A stretch of 43,252 bases of DNA from Atkinsonella hypoxylon (lineage: Eukaryota > Ascomycota > Sordariomycetes > Hypocreales > Clavicipitaceae). Under the pieces are notes generated by a model. The model searched no databases. It saw nothing but the letters and a program-made list of their open reading frames with translations, and was not told the DNA's origin. This document shows, one piece after another, positions 10,512-21,317 of this stretch (positions are counted from its first letter, which is position 1; each line of letters begins with the position of its first letter). The stretch is taken from positions 1-43,252 of the forward strand of contig JFHB01000241.1 in the NCBI GenBank assembly GCA_000729835.1, written 5' to 3'. The position numbers and the translations under genes are program-made.

Positions 10512-11594
10512 TCATCTATCGAGCTCTTGTGGTCTCGCGGCAGGCTTCTCATCATTCGAGGTCGAGCCTAATTGATAGCTGTTCTCGTGACTGAAGAGCA
10601 AACCAGGGTGACCGATGCATAAGGCATAAACAGAGACAAGTACCAGCCTGCGAGCCATGCAACGGATTAGCCTATCTATTCCAATACATCTATGGAAAAC
10701 ACCTTGGTTGAGGAGACTGGGCAAGCTTACACTCCTTCGAGAACTATGAACAGGACTTCATCCGCAATCAAGGGCGAGCCCCGGTATCCCTTACTGAGTT
10801 CATACGCTCTGTAAATGCAACGGCCGAGAATCAAGACGATAGCCAGGGCAAGGAATGACAGAAAAAAGCGTACCCGCGTGCTGAGTCTTTGCGTGCTGGG
10901 GCTGCGCACATAGAGGACAATGTAGTCTGCGAAAGCGACGATAAAGGCGAAGAGGACGATGACTTGCAGGATGAGACCCGCCATGGTGATATCAATACCG
11001 ATGTCGCTGGACCCGTTGGTCTGGGTGGACATGGCTCCGCCAACGGCCTGGAGGACAAGGCAGACGATGTCGAAGGGTATGAAAATGCAGTAGAATAGTT
11101 TGGGCTTGAGGCGAGAAAGCTCGGGTGCAAGATGATTGATGCTGGCCAAAAGATATTGTGAGTACCTCTTCCGGACAATTTCCTCTTTCACCTCCCAGCC
11201 GGTGGGACGCATGGGGGAAGAGCAACACTTACGTCTTGGCGATCGTCACGTAAATGGCTGCGGTGAAGAAGACGGGCCCCGTTGTGATGAGGCAGATCTG
11301 GATGATGAACCCGGTGAAATTGAAGGGATTCTTGTACAGAATCAAGCGGGAGGCATAGCCTACTATCTCAACAAGACAGCCAGAGATGATGAAGGCCATG
11401 AAGCCCCAGGATTTCCAACGGATGCCGAGAACAACGTGAATCGCCATGCCCAGCGCATAGAGAGCGATGAAGAGGGCATTGGCTGGTAACGAGGGGCGAT
11501 AGGTGTAGACGCTTATGTCTATAGGACACGTTGAAAGCGTGCAGTTTGCGTTGGGGCCGAAGCTGATGAGGTTGTTTGGTCCGTAGCCTGACAT
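10512..11594 (-). CDS. RTA1-like seven-transmembrane protein
   Basis: Minus-strand model 11594-11233, 11141-10731, 10647-10512, 302 residues, typical for the fungal RTA1/RTM1/Rsb1 family of plasma-membrane proteins linked to lipid translocation and resistance to toxic small molecules. Visible hydrophobic segments include ALFIALYALGMAIHVVLG, WGFMAFIISGCLVEIVGY, IIQICLITTGPVFFTAAIY, the family core IFIPFDIVCLVLQAVGG, ILQVIVLFAFIVAFADYIVL, FLSFLALAIVLILGRCIY and a last span joined across intron 2 (EGV then LVLVSVYALCIGHPGLL). The short tail is polar. It converges on the decarboxylase and diverges from the transporter. A protective or export role against phenolics is conjecture. Confidence 0.9.
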
Positions 11595-13826
11595 GGTGAA
11601 TAGAGAGATGGCGATGACTTCAGAAGACTGTCGTATGTGGCCATTGGAAGCTCGTGAATCGCTTCATAAGGACCTTTTGACCTTAAGATCCTATGAGATG
11701 TTAAGCATGTGTAATCTAAAGCTTTAGCACAGCCGTTCGGTCAGTTTGTCCACATCATGCATATCGCAGAGCTACATCACCTACACCATGATTCCATATC
11801 CTCGTGGAACAATTAGGCTCGATCTGGCATGCGCACTCTGCTGTCAGAAAGCACCTTGTCCACTCAGCCCGTCGTCCTTGTCACTGCCACTGTCCCTACC
11901 CTTCCAATGCAACCAAGTGAGAGGCAAAGGTGCCGCCCTCGCATTTGCTTGTCTAGCAAGCCGTGGCGTTGCGTGGCGATTGTTTTACGAGGATATAGAA
12001 TCATGGGTAGATGATGTCAGAGTCTGCTTGGAAAGTATGTCCGCCCCAGCTTGGCAGCTGGACTATCGCTTATGCATTGTGGCGTTAAGGTTATTCTGCG
12101 TTGCATTCGCATGACGAATATGTCGTCTGTAAATATGATTTGGTCAACGGTCGGGCTGCGATGGGTTCAACGTCAGATGTCAATTGATGACGAGATACCG
12201 TCATGTCTGCTGCTGAAAGCGCGAAGTCGAGCAGCTTATTCTCAAGTTTTCATGCCCTCATAGAGCTATTGCTTAGCAGCGTTATATTCCTTCTCTACTA
12301 ATAAAGACCCTTTTTCCTTTGGCTATTCACCCTTTCCACAATGCAGGTTACGCCGCGTCTGTTCATCGAGCCACATTTGTTATGACAACGTAGACGTGCT
12401 TCTCTCCCTCGCCGTGGATTGACTTGCCATAAAACGCGCTCAAACCTAGCACAATCTAGGCGGGACTAGATTTCTAGTTGAGATGCAACCATCGTCAAAG
12501 GTCAAGCTTATGAAGGTATTTTCCCTTCAAGACTTGGTTAGGGTCAATTCCGAAGACTAACAACAGTTTTCGGCCAGCGGTGCAGTGTCAGTGGGGGATG
12601 AGATGAGGGTCGATCAGACTAAGTCACTAGTCAGAGGTGCGCAAATGACTAACAAGTACATACGGAATAGACATCTGAGGATCCATAAAACGCTCTGTTC
12701 TTTTTATCAATACGATCGAGGAAAAGTAACGTCGGGAGCATGATGTGTTCTAAAGCGATCTGTGCCGACAATGTTCATTACAATAACAGGCTGGGCCGAT
12801 ACAGGACATAATGGCTGCTGCTGTAAGCGCGCCAATCAAAGCGCCGCAAGTCGCCACTGGACTTGGCACTAATTTGTCCAGCAGACTCTTGGCAGGCGGC
12901 GGTGAGATAACTAGAGCGCTACTTCAGGCAACATGCTTCATTCCCCGTCAATCTAGCAGGCATAAGTCGATAGTTTCTAGCTAGTACATCATTGTGAGCC
13001 TTACCGGCCTCAAGAGGATAGCTGTAACTTCCTGCAAAAGATCTTCTTAGACGAGTCAGACGTATGCTAAAAGGCAAACAGAATGAATGGGTTGTGCTCG
13101 AGCAGAAGCGGGCGAAAGGAAGACAGGGCCAGAGCCAGGTAAAGGCAGAATTAGGAAGGAGCAAAGGACGCTCTTCACGTTGGACCTGAAATAATACCTA
13201 AGGCAACAAGCTGTCTTGTAGAGCTTGTGGACGGGTGTTTATGCTGCCACGTGGAATTCTTTCGCCGCTGTCCTGCACTAGCAGACCGCATCACGACAAC
13301 CATCTCCATCGATGGCGACGGAATACGGGGGCTCCGGGTTTTGCGGCTGGGGTCCATTTACCTTCTGTGTGCTCCTCCCTGTTTTATGTATGTAACGAGT
13401 ACTGATGACATTGAAATAATACAGGACTACATTATTCCGTAACTTCCCATATGCCGGTGACTGGACCCATGTCTTCGAGGTCAAAAGATGTGGACGATTT
13501 GGGGACAAACGGAGTCAACCGCGGATATTCTCGCCGCTGATACGTGCGCTTCCACGATGGGCCTTCCTTCAGATCTTTATTCGCGACAGACTGGCTTCTG
13601 GATCTGGTGTGGGTAAGGTGAACTCGCATTCGTCTTCGAGAGCTTGTGAAGCATGTTCGTTGAGATGATATTAACTTGGCAAATACCCGCCTCGTAATGA
13701 CCATTTAAGTCTGGTTTGCTGAAAGCCATTTCTTTGTCGCACGCAGAGTAGCACCACTGGAACACCCACGAGCTTCGAATCAGACCTCGGTTAAAGACTG
13801 TTCGCCGCAGTGCACTGCTTGTCGAG
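11595..13826. other. Long divergent intergenic region (RTA1-like / MFS)
   Basis: About 2.2 kb without a convincing gene; open frames on both strands lack recognisable protein features. CCGTTCGG (11733-11740) is a CCG-N2-CGG inverted pair 139 bp upstream of the RTA1-like ATG. Two copies of the dispersed 9-mer TACGGAATA/TATTCCGTA lie at 12661-12669 and 13433-13441. A perfect palindrome GCAGTGCACTGC (13807-13818) sits 9 bp before the transporter ATG. Confidence 0.5.
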
Positions 13827-15825
13827 ATGGGCTACACGATCTGGAATGTGTACGGTAGGTTGCATCTATTATCATGATTTTTCATTACAATCGAAGGTCA
13901 GCGAGGTGTTGCGATACCATGTCCTGACCGTGGCTTTCATTGGCAGTTCTCGCCGCCTTCGGAACTGTAGGTGGTATGCTCTTTGGATTCGACATTAGTT
14001 CTATGAGTGCATGGATTGGCTCGAAACAATATCTGGACTACTTCGGTAGGCCCGGCTCAACTCAGCAAGGAGGCATTACGGCTTCCATGTCTGCCGGCTC
14101 CTTTGTCGGTGCACTGGTTGCGGGATGGATTGCTGATCGCCTCGGCCGTAAAGGCGCGTTGAAGATTGCATCCGTGATCTGGGTCATTGGCGCTGTTTTG
14201 CAATGTTCTGCTCAGAATGTCGGCCACCTAGTCGTTGGAAGAATTGTCTCAGGCTTGGCCATTGGCATTACCTCGTCGCAGGTCCTGGTTTATCTCGCAG
14301 AGCTGGCGCCGTCACAAACCCGTGGAAGAGTTGTTGGTATCCAACAGTGGTCCATTGAATGGGGTACGTTTATACTTTGTCTCCAACGCCTCGTCCTCCT
14401 GGACAGTTAACTGACACTTTTTTCGGTTCTTTTCATCCGTAGGCATCCTCATCATGTACCTCATCTCCTACGCGTGCTCCGTCAGCATCGACGGCCCCGC
14501 TGCTTTCCGAATCGCATGGGGAGTTCAGGCCATTCCCGGATTCATTCTTTTCGCTGCTCTTTTCTTCTTCCCCGAGTCCCCTCGATGGCTGGCATCCAAA
14601 GACGAGTGGGAAGAATGTCACCACGTCTTGGCAAACTTACACGCCAACGGCGATCTGAATGACCCCATTGTCATCGCTGAACTGGACGAAGTCAGAGAAG
14701 CTGTTCGCATCGCGGCTCAATCGAAAGACATTGGCTATCTTGGCTTGTTTGCAGTTGGAATTCGAAAGCGTACCTTTGTTGGTGTTAGTGTTCAAGTGTG
14801 GCAGCAACTTTTGGGTGGCAATGTGATGCTATATTACCTTGTTTACATCTTTGAAATGGCTGGTCTAGTAAGAAACCACATGCTCTGGACTACGCTCGGT
14901 CCGTTGAAGTTGCTAACATGCATCAACTAGCATGGAAATGTTGCACTGAAATCCTCCATTATTCAGTATGTCATCTTCTTGGTAACCACGGGTGCTATAT
15001 TACCCTTTATCGACCGTCTGGGAAGGCGTTGGTTACTCATCTCTGGGGCCATTATCTGCGCAGTCTTGCACTTCGCTACTGGGGGTATAATGGCGAACTA
15101 CGGGCATCATGTGGACAATGTAAACGGTATGTCTCTTGGCGGTCTTCAAGAATCTCCTTCTGGTGGGAAGACAGAGGTCTTGCTGACAAGCATGAAATAG
15201 GAAACGACATTTTAAAATGGTCCATTGAAGGAGCTCCCGCCAAAGCCGTCATCGCCCTAGCATATATCTTCGTGGGCATCTGTGAGTTATCAGCGTTGGC
15301 TCAAGATACAGCGGGAAATTTTATATGCTAACTCGTCCACTTAGACGGTTTGACCTGGGCGCCCGTCGCGTGGATCTACTGCGCCGAAGTCTTCCCTCTC
15401 AAGTATCGAGCCAAGGGTGTAGGTCTGGCTGCGGCTGGAAATTGGATGTAAGTATACATTGACCGCTTTATTGTCTTCATGTTGTGTGTGTGCTTCTTTT
15501 TTCTTTTTTTTTTTAGCTGACTTTTTTGTGCGCAACTCATAGTTTCAATCTTGCGCTTGCATTCTTCGTTCCGCCTTCCTTCACAAACATTCAGTGGAAG
15601 TCGTACATGATCTTTGGAACTTTTTGCATCGCCATGACCTTTCATGCTTTCTTCACATACCCCGAAACGGCTAGAAAGTCACTCGAAGAGATCGACACCG
15701 TCTTTGACCAGAATATTCCAGCATGGCGTAGCGCAAAGGCTGGCACCTTCGAGGACAAGGTTGAGGAGATGCGCCGTACTGGTGAGATGAAGAACCAAGA
15801 TCTTCATCAGGAAGAAGCTATTTAG
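13827..15825 (+). CDS. MFS transporter, sugar-porter family
   Basis: Model of seven exons: 13827-13854, 13947-14363, 14443-14867, 14931-15126, 15201-15281, 15345-15447, 15543-15825; 510 residues. The tiny first exon (28 nt) encodes MGYTIWNVY and joins to VLAAFGTVGGMLFGFDISSMSAW, the usual start of TM1 in fungal hexose/quinate-type permeases. Signatures: DRLGRKG after TM2, FPESPRWL at the end of the first six helices, QVWQQLLGGNVMLYY in TM7, DRLGRRW after TM8, and PETARKSLEEID after TM12. Proton-coupled uptake of a sugar or a related polyol or cyclic acid across the plasma membrane is expected. Cluster position suggests that it might import an aromatic or quinate-like acid, but the sequence does not distinguish this from a plain hexose carrier. 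Confidence 0.93.
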
Positions 15826-16634
15826 ATTTTTTGCCCAAAATGAATGATCAAGCTTGTACTATGGCCTTTAGCGCCGGTATAAACCAAAATTTTTGGGGGA
15901 AAAAAAAATTCTAGCAAAAGTGCCCTTGCCATTGTAACTCAGTCTGCTTTACGGAATAGGTCGAGATCCTATGTACGTCTTGACAAGGAATAATGTGCAT
16001 GTCAGCATACCAGTAGGCTAATTCGGCGGTTTTCGACTGACCGTCATCCCATTTTTAGCGGACTTGCACACTGCAACTAGTCATGCCCGAACTGGCGGCT
16101 GTTGGTGTCGATCAACTTGACGGCCAATTCATGACCGACGCGGCGCGTCTAAATCCCACTTCAGCGTCGCTGGCTGCTATTCACATCTACGCATAATTAA
16201 AAGCTAAATTATATCATTTTTTTTCGGTTAGCCCTATTCAGGATATGCTGAGGAGCCTTTGGTCGCAGTATTCTTGGGGATAAGATCATGGTCCATTTTT
16301 TACTTATTATACACAATTCAGACATCACAGGCACCATATACTCACAGTAGGACATTCAAAATGACTCATTGGCCCAGTACTTGAGCTCTTATCTTGCCAT
16401 AGAATGCCAAATGATGACATGACTATCACTACTCACATCTCCAGCAGTTTGCAGTCTAGAATTGTTCGGGTCAACATGCAATGTCTGAATGTCATACGGC
16501 TCATCTCCTATCGGCTTACTTGATAAACCGTCATTATTCAACACCATTATAATATGTATAAGTCTATGTCTTGAGCGTGTTATAGAAAGGCACCTGATAT
16601 ATGATCAAACATTTTAGATACTACATTTTATCCT
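15826..16634. other. Convergent 3' intergenic region
   Basis: Spacer between the stops of the MFS transporter and chorismate synthase genes. It contains an A-run near 15900-15908 and one TACGGAATA copy (15950-15958). No gene seen. Confidence 0.55.
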
Positions 16635-17972
16635 TCACGGCGCGAGCGCCGCCATCCTTCTACCTCCTTGCACCAAAAGAGCGTCCATAACGCAAATCGA
16701 AGCCATGGCCTCCACGATTGGAACGGCGCCTAAATACGGTTAGCACAGTCAGTTTTATCGTCGAGGGCGTGACTTACGTGGAACAACGCAGGGATCATGA
16801 CGCCCTTTGGCCTCTAGAAGCCCATCACTTGCTCCCGCAAATGTGACCGTTTCTTGAGGCAGTCCAATCGTTGCAGGCGACTTGAAAGCGACACGGAAAA
16901 AGACGGGCGCGCCGTTTGTGATTCCTCCCTGGATGCCTCCGCTGTTGTTCGTCGAGGTTGTGAGCTTTGGTTTCGCAAACCCATTCTTTATACCCGAATC
17001 AGTCACAGGATTGCGAACAAACATGTCATTATGGGCGGATCCAGGGATTTCTGTTCCTTCGAATCCAGAGCCGATTTCAAATCCCTTTGTCGCTGGAATG
17101 CTGAGCATTCCTTGGGCAAGTGTCGCCTCTAACTTCGAAAACACCGGTTCGCCAAGTCCACTTGGAACGTTTCGAATGACACACGTAACTGTGCCTCCAA
17201 TACTGTCCTGGCAATCTCGAAAGTCGGCAATAGATTGCTCCATTCTGGCAGCCACTTCCGGGTCTGGACACCGCACAGGCGATTTGTCAACGGTTTCTCG
17301 TGTAACCGATTGAAGCAGTTGGAGAAACTTGGGATTATGAGAAGAGCAAGGATACTCAGTTGTTGGTGGGATGTGATGAATGCTCCCGACAGATGAAACC
17401 CAAGCAACAATCTCAATTCCATGAGCAAGTTTAAGGTAGTGCTCACAAAGAGCGCCTGCCGCCACACGGCCGATTGTTTCTCGAGCACTCGAACGGCCAC
17501 CACCTGAAGATGCACGAACACCATACTTCTCAAGGTAGGTGTAGTCGGCGTGACTGGGCCGAGGATACTGCTTCATGGTATCGCCTTTGTAGTCTGAGGG
17601 GCGGAAGTCCTGGTTTTTGACGACCATAGCTATCGGGGTCCCGAGTGTGACTCCTCCTTCCACCCCTGACTGGATTGACACAATATCAGCCTCATTGCGA
17701 GGTGTCGTAATCGAGCTTTGACCGGGGCGACGGCGAGAGATCTAGTATTTTGTGTTACGAAGTTCTAGAAAGTGTAGTGTCTATTCTATACACTAACCTG
17801 AGGCTGAAGTATCTCCTCCGAGACCGGAACTCCAGGAGGAAAATTGTCGACTATACATCCAACGCTGGGACAATGACTACAGAAATTAGCGGCCAGCGCT
17901 ATCATAGCTCGAAATAATTATTTACCTCTCACCGTATGTCGTTACACGCAGAAATTGCCCAAAGGTTGACAT
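16635..17972 (-). CDS. aro2: Chorismate synthase
   Basis: Last shikimate-pathway enzyme: converts 5-enolpyruvylshikimate-3-phosphate to chorismate using reduced FMN. Minus-strand model 17972-17926, 17876-17798, 17741-16778, 16729-16635; 394 residues, normal for fungal Aro2. Intron 1 uses donor GTAAAT (not the nearer GTGAGA), which restores the invariant TTYGESHCPSVGC with catalytic His17. SRRRPGQS follows at 44-51, then YPRPSHADYTY, GGGRSSARETIGRVAAGA, and the C-terminal GRHDPCVVPRAVPIVEAMA formed across the last intron. Fungal enzymes also carry their own flavin reductase activity. It converges on the transporter that ends the phenolic cluster, and is probably the ordinary housekeeping copy. 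Symbol follows yeast ARO2. Confidence 0.97.
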
Positions 17973-18390
17973 GGTGGGTTATGCTAATGGTTTGTCAGAA
18001 ACATGTCTTATAGGAAAACGTTTGTTGTCGGATCCATTGCTCCATCCTCGCACTAAGTGTTTGCAGAATAATGAAAAATAAGCATGTGCACGTGCCCTGG
18101 TACGGTACACGTGATGACGTGGATGCAAGCTTGCTGATACCTGCGAGTAAGCGGCCTCTATTCCGTAGAAACAAAATGTATGCAACCTTTCGGATGATGC
18201 ATATCTTTAGCTCAATATTACAGACTGCAACGAAATAAAGCTGCGAAATCGCATGAAGATCTTTCGAAGACACGCTTGCGTCTATTCCCCTTGCGGATTG
18301 TGCCTGATTGTAGCCAGGTTCGTCGACCTACCCTGTAGGGCAGACCCGGATTCGACTGCTTATTTTAGCATCTCCTCTCCTCGCTTATAT

Positions 18391-18408
18391 TTTGGCAGTC
18401 CGGAGGCA
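18391..18408 (+). repeat. Solo copy of inverted-repeat arm core
   Basis: TTTGGCAGTCCG-G-AGGCA matches the core of the inverted-repeat arms at 22337-22354 and (reverse complement) 22723-22741 with one or two differences. Probably a fragment of the same dispersed element. Confidence 0.6.
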
Positions 18409-18431
18409 GCATGGATGTAGAAGACTAATAG

Positions 18432-18860
18432 TTGCTCAATCAATCAGCTCCCACACATAATAAGGCACTGTACCTAAAAGAAAGAAGAGATATTTTAAAA
18501 AATAAGGACATTCTCAAGTTCCTTAGGAATTGTTCAGCAGTCGATTCCTTGAAAAGCTAGTTCTATTTAAGTAAAAGCCTTGCCAGGGGAGTGCTGAAAT
18601 TTGAACGCACAGCAGCAACTAAACCTAAAGCAGAAGAGGGCACCTCTACACCTGTTTTTCGCCTAGAGACCTTCTATTCTAACGTGCACGCGGTTAGGCA
18701 CAATTTTAACACGACTATATTCCTAAGATTAGAACAACTACTTAAAAAATCTGTATTTCAGTTGTAACAAGTACTTCTACAGCAAAAAAAAAAAAATTAT
18801 ATAGAGACACCTACTTACTTTAGTAGTGTGTTCTAAAAGAGTTATATTGAAAATGTGCCC
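18432..18860 (+). pseudogene. Degenerate coding relic with nonsense TAG/TAA codons
   Basis: One frame reads as plausible protein for about 140 codons, interrupted by TAG at 18558, TAA at 18765 and TAA further on. Between the first two stops lie 68 open codons including TAATKPKAEEGTSTPVFRLE and LRLEQLLKKSVFQL. No ATG begins the frame, and base use is AT-rich, unlike neighbouring genes. C-to-T change of CAG/CAA would produce exactly these stops, the pattern left by repeat-induced point mutation. The parent family is not recognised. It could also be chance openness in AT-rich DNA. Confidence 0.4.
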
Positions 18861-19172
18861 AACTAGCCTGCGCATTATTCCGTAGAGAGAGTAAATTGGG
18901 AGTAGGCAGTATCTCTAGGCGAAAAATAGTCGTCGAGGTACCTCTTCCGTTTTGGGCTTAGTTGCTCAGTAGTAAGATAGAGAGCTCGGCAACAAATGCC
19001 AGACACCAAGCCTCAAATGCAAAACCACCATTGGCCTTGCAGCCTTACATGTGCCGCGTGCAGACGGGTCTTGAAAGGCGCGAAACTCAATCCGCCTGCT
19101 GGACAAGCATGATCCACACTTGCTGCATCTTTAGTTTCTTGCAATGGTCGTATTGACCTTGCCAGCGATGGA

Positions 19173-21317
19173 ATGAGCTTTCCAACCCGCGTCTTGCACC
19201 ATGGCCCCAAACCCATCGCCTTGGCCGAGTTTCGGGATGCCGTCGAGTCGGTATGTACACCACGGTTCCCAGGTGCCCGCTCTGCTCGCCCGCGTAGAGT
19301 TGGTAAGTCCCTTCTCTCAGCTTATGTGAATTTGAAATCTTCAATTATCGAGTCGGTGCTGAACAAACCTTTTTCATTAGCAATTGCCGTAAGTGGCGGC
19401 GTCGACTCAATGGCTATGGCATATCTCCTTTCGACCCTCCTAAAGTCGCAGCGCGGTATCAAAATTGCTGATCATCCCGCCAACACTGTCGTTGGCATCA
19501 TTGTTGACCACAAACTGCGAGACGACAGCACCCAAGAAGCTTCGAAAGTGGCGCAAGAGCTTAAAAAGTTGGGTCTCAAGGCTTTTGTTAGACCTCTCAA
19601 TTGGAGAAATTTTGTCGAGAAGGGACAAAGCCCTAACAGCCTGTCCAACGTCGAAAGCGTCGCCAGAATCCTTCGGTATCGAATGCTCGGACTCACCTGC
19701 CGACACTTGTGCATTAACAGCTTGTTTTTGGCTCATCATCAAGATGACCAATACGAGACAGTTCTCATGCGATACACGAGCGGTCATTCTTATCGAGGCT
19801 TGCGAGGTATAGCTGAGGCAAATGCGATTCCTGAATGTTATGACCTGCATGGGGTCTACAAGAGCGGACTGCTTGACGACCAGATGCGGAGACAGCCCTA
19901 CCTTAGCTTCAAACCGACAAGTAAAGAATTGAAACGCCTCCGATTGAGGATGCAAGATGACTTCGACTCCGAGCTATGGGACAGGATCAAATCGTGCCTT
20001 GGCGTCAATTATATGTCCGCTTATTTCGCTGGACACCTGCTGCAGGATGTGGACCCTCGGGTGCCTTACTTGACGCCGCTTGACTGCGAGGATGGGGGCG
20101 TCATGATCTATAGACCGTTGCTTCAGTTTAACAAGGACCGACTTATTGCCACATGTGAGGCCAACAACGTCAAATGGTTTGAAGACCCTACTAACGCGGA
20201 CACAACTCTCACACCCAGAAACGCCATCCGCCATATGGACCGTACTACCCTGCCTGCTGAGTTGCAGAAGGGCGCCATCCTTGAAATTTCAATGGCGGCG
20301 AAGAGACGGACAAGGCTAGAAGAAGCCGAAGCCCGACGTTGGCTGATACGGGAAGCAGTGATTCTTGATTTCGACCCCAATGCGGGGACTTTACTTGTCG
20401 AGCTACCGCCTTTTCAAGCCTCCAGTTCTACATGGAAAAGACGTCTCTTCGCCAAGGCGAGATCAAGAGCTCGTTTACCTGGTCAGCGCATAGTTGCTGC
20501 TATCGCAGTGCGCAAATTGATAGAATTCGTCACACCAGACACTCATCCCCCCCCAGTGGCCAACTTGGAGAAAGTCATCGATAGACTCTTTCCAGAATTG
20601 ACAGCGGAACCTGGCATATCCCCCCCCAAGGCATTCACTATTGCTGGCGTGGCCTTTGATCCCGTTGTTGGCCCTGCATCCAAGAAATGGTTTCTGTCTC
20701 GAGCTCCCTATTCATCCACGAAGCCTCTACCAGAGCGGATACTTCATGGACACCTTAACTATCGCATTTCCCCGCTAGTCGATGACGCGGACGGGCCAAT
20801 AAGCTACCGCAATCACTGGCGATCGTGGAAGACAGCCAAGCTCTGGGACGGCAGGTATTGGATCCAGGTGAGTGCGTGCGTGCCCGCGAGACTCCATGTC
20901 ATGCCACTTGTCCCACAGCACGCGAAGCCATTCCGAAAGGCGCTGCCTATGAAACAGCGTGCAAGACTGGAACAGATCCTCAAGTACTACGCTCCTGGCA
21001 AGACTCGCTACTCCCTCCCTGCTATATACAGCGTAGAAGCAAGCCATCCTGATGAAGCAAACCCTATCTTGACCCTCCTTGCGCTTCCTAGCTTGGGGAT
21101 TCACGTACCCGGCCTTGAGCGTTGGGTAAAGTACGAAACGCGCTATAGATGGGTGGATTTATCGCTCCTGGGACACAGGAAAAGGGTAACGCAACAAGCC
21201 CTCACACGATACCAACCATCACGGACAACGTCATCGAGGATCAGAAATCGACGGGCAGTAAAATATGCCATTCGACACGCCTCTACAGCTCCGTCTATGG
21301 GAGCTTCTTCTCCATAG
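19173..21317 (+). CDS. tRNA(Ile)-lysidine synthetase-like PP-loop protein
   Basis: Model 19173-19302, 19381-21317; 688 residues. The PP-loop ATP-pyrophosphatase motif SGGVDS is at residues 48-53, followed by IIVDHKLRDDST, ESVARILRYRML and LAHHQDDQYETVLMR, all characteristic of TilS, which adenylates and lysidinylates C34 of tRNA-Ile(CAU). The DPTNADTTLTPRNAIRH segment is the family's downstream signature. Bacterial TilS is about 430 residues; the extra C-terminal ~300 residues are typical of the long fungal form and have no assigned function. The 78-nt intron is a multiple of three without an in-frame stop, so the unspliced frame also stays open (714 residues); removal is favoured because it places PRRV directly before AIAVSGG. 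A mitochondrial location is likely but not proved. Confidence 0.88.
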   Translation: MSFPTRVLHHGPKPIALAEFRDAVESVCTPRFPGARSARPRRVGKSLLSAYVNLKSSIIESVLNKPFSLAIAVSGGVDSMAMAYLLSTLLKSQRGIKIADHPANTVVGIIVDHKLRDDSTQEASKVAQELKKLGLKAFVRPLNWRNFVEKGQSPNSLSNVESVARILRYRMLGLTCRHLCINSLFLAHHQDDQYETVLMRYTSGHSYRGLRGIAEANAIPECYDLHGVYKSGLLDDQMRRQPYLSFKPTSKELKRLRLRMQDDFDSELWDRIKSCLGVNYMSAYFAGHLLQDVDPRVPYLTPLDCEDGGVMIYRPLLQFNKDRLIATCEANNVKWFEDPTNADTTLTPRNAIRHMDRTTLPAELQKGAILEISMAAKRRTRLEEAEARRWLIREAVILDFDPNAGTLLVELPPFQASSSTWKRRLFAKARSRARLPGQRIVAAIAVRKLIEFVTPDTHPPPVANLEKVIDRLFPELTAEPGISPPKAFTIAGVAFDPVVGPASKKWFLSRAPYSSTKPLPERILHGHLNYRISPLVDDADGPISYRNHWRSWKTAKLWDGRYWIQVSACVPARLHVMPLVPQHAKPFRKALPMKQRARLEQILKYYAPGKTRYSLPAIYSVEASHPDEANPILTLLALPSLGIHVPGLERWVKYETRYRWVDLSLLGHRKRVTQQALTRYQPSRTTSSRIRNRRAVKYAIRHASTAPSMGASSP

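Larger units (their letters stand above)
17973..19172. other. Divergent intergenic region with repeat debris
   Basis: 1.2 kb between chorismate synthase and the TilS-like gene. It contains two TATTCCGTA copies (18159-18167, 18876-18884), a solo TTTGGCAGTCCG element (18391-18402) matching the arms of the inverted repeat at 22.3-22.8 kb, and a stop-broken coding relic (18432-18860). Two ATGs just before the TilS start (19144 and 19167) open only very short frames. Confidence 0.55.

Noticed and set aside
18300..18360. Possible tRNA (GGTTCG-like stretch)
   Set aside because: No cloverleaf or acceptor stem can be formed; only a short CCTACCCTGTAGGG palindrome.
20868..20918. Possible 51-nt second intron in the TilS-like gene (GTGAGT...CACAG)
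   Set aside because: Its translation (SACVPARLHVMPLVPQ) fits the expected strand before KPFRKALP in the C-terminal region, so keeping it as coding is more sensible.
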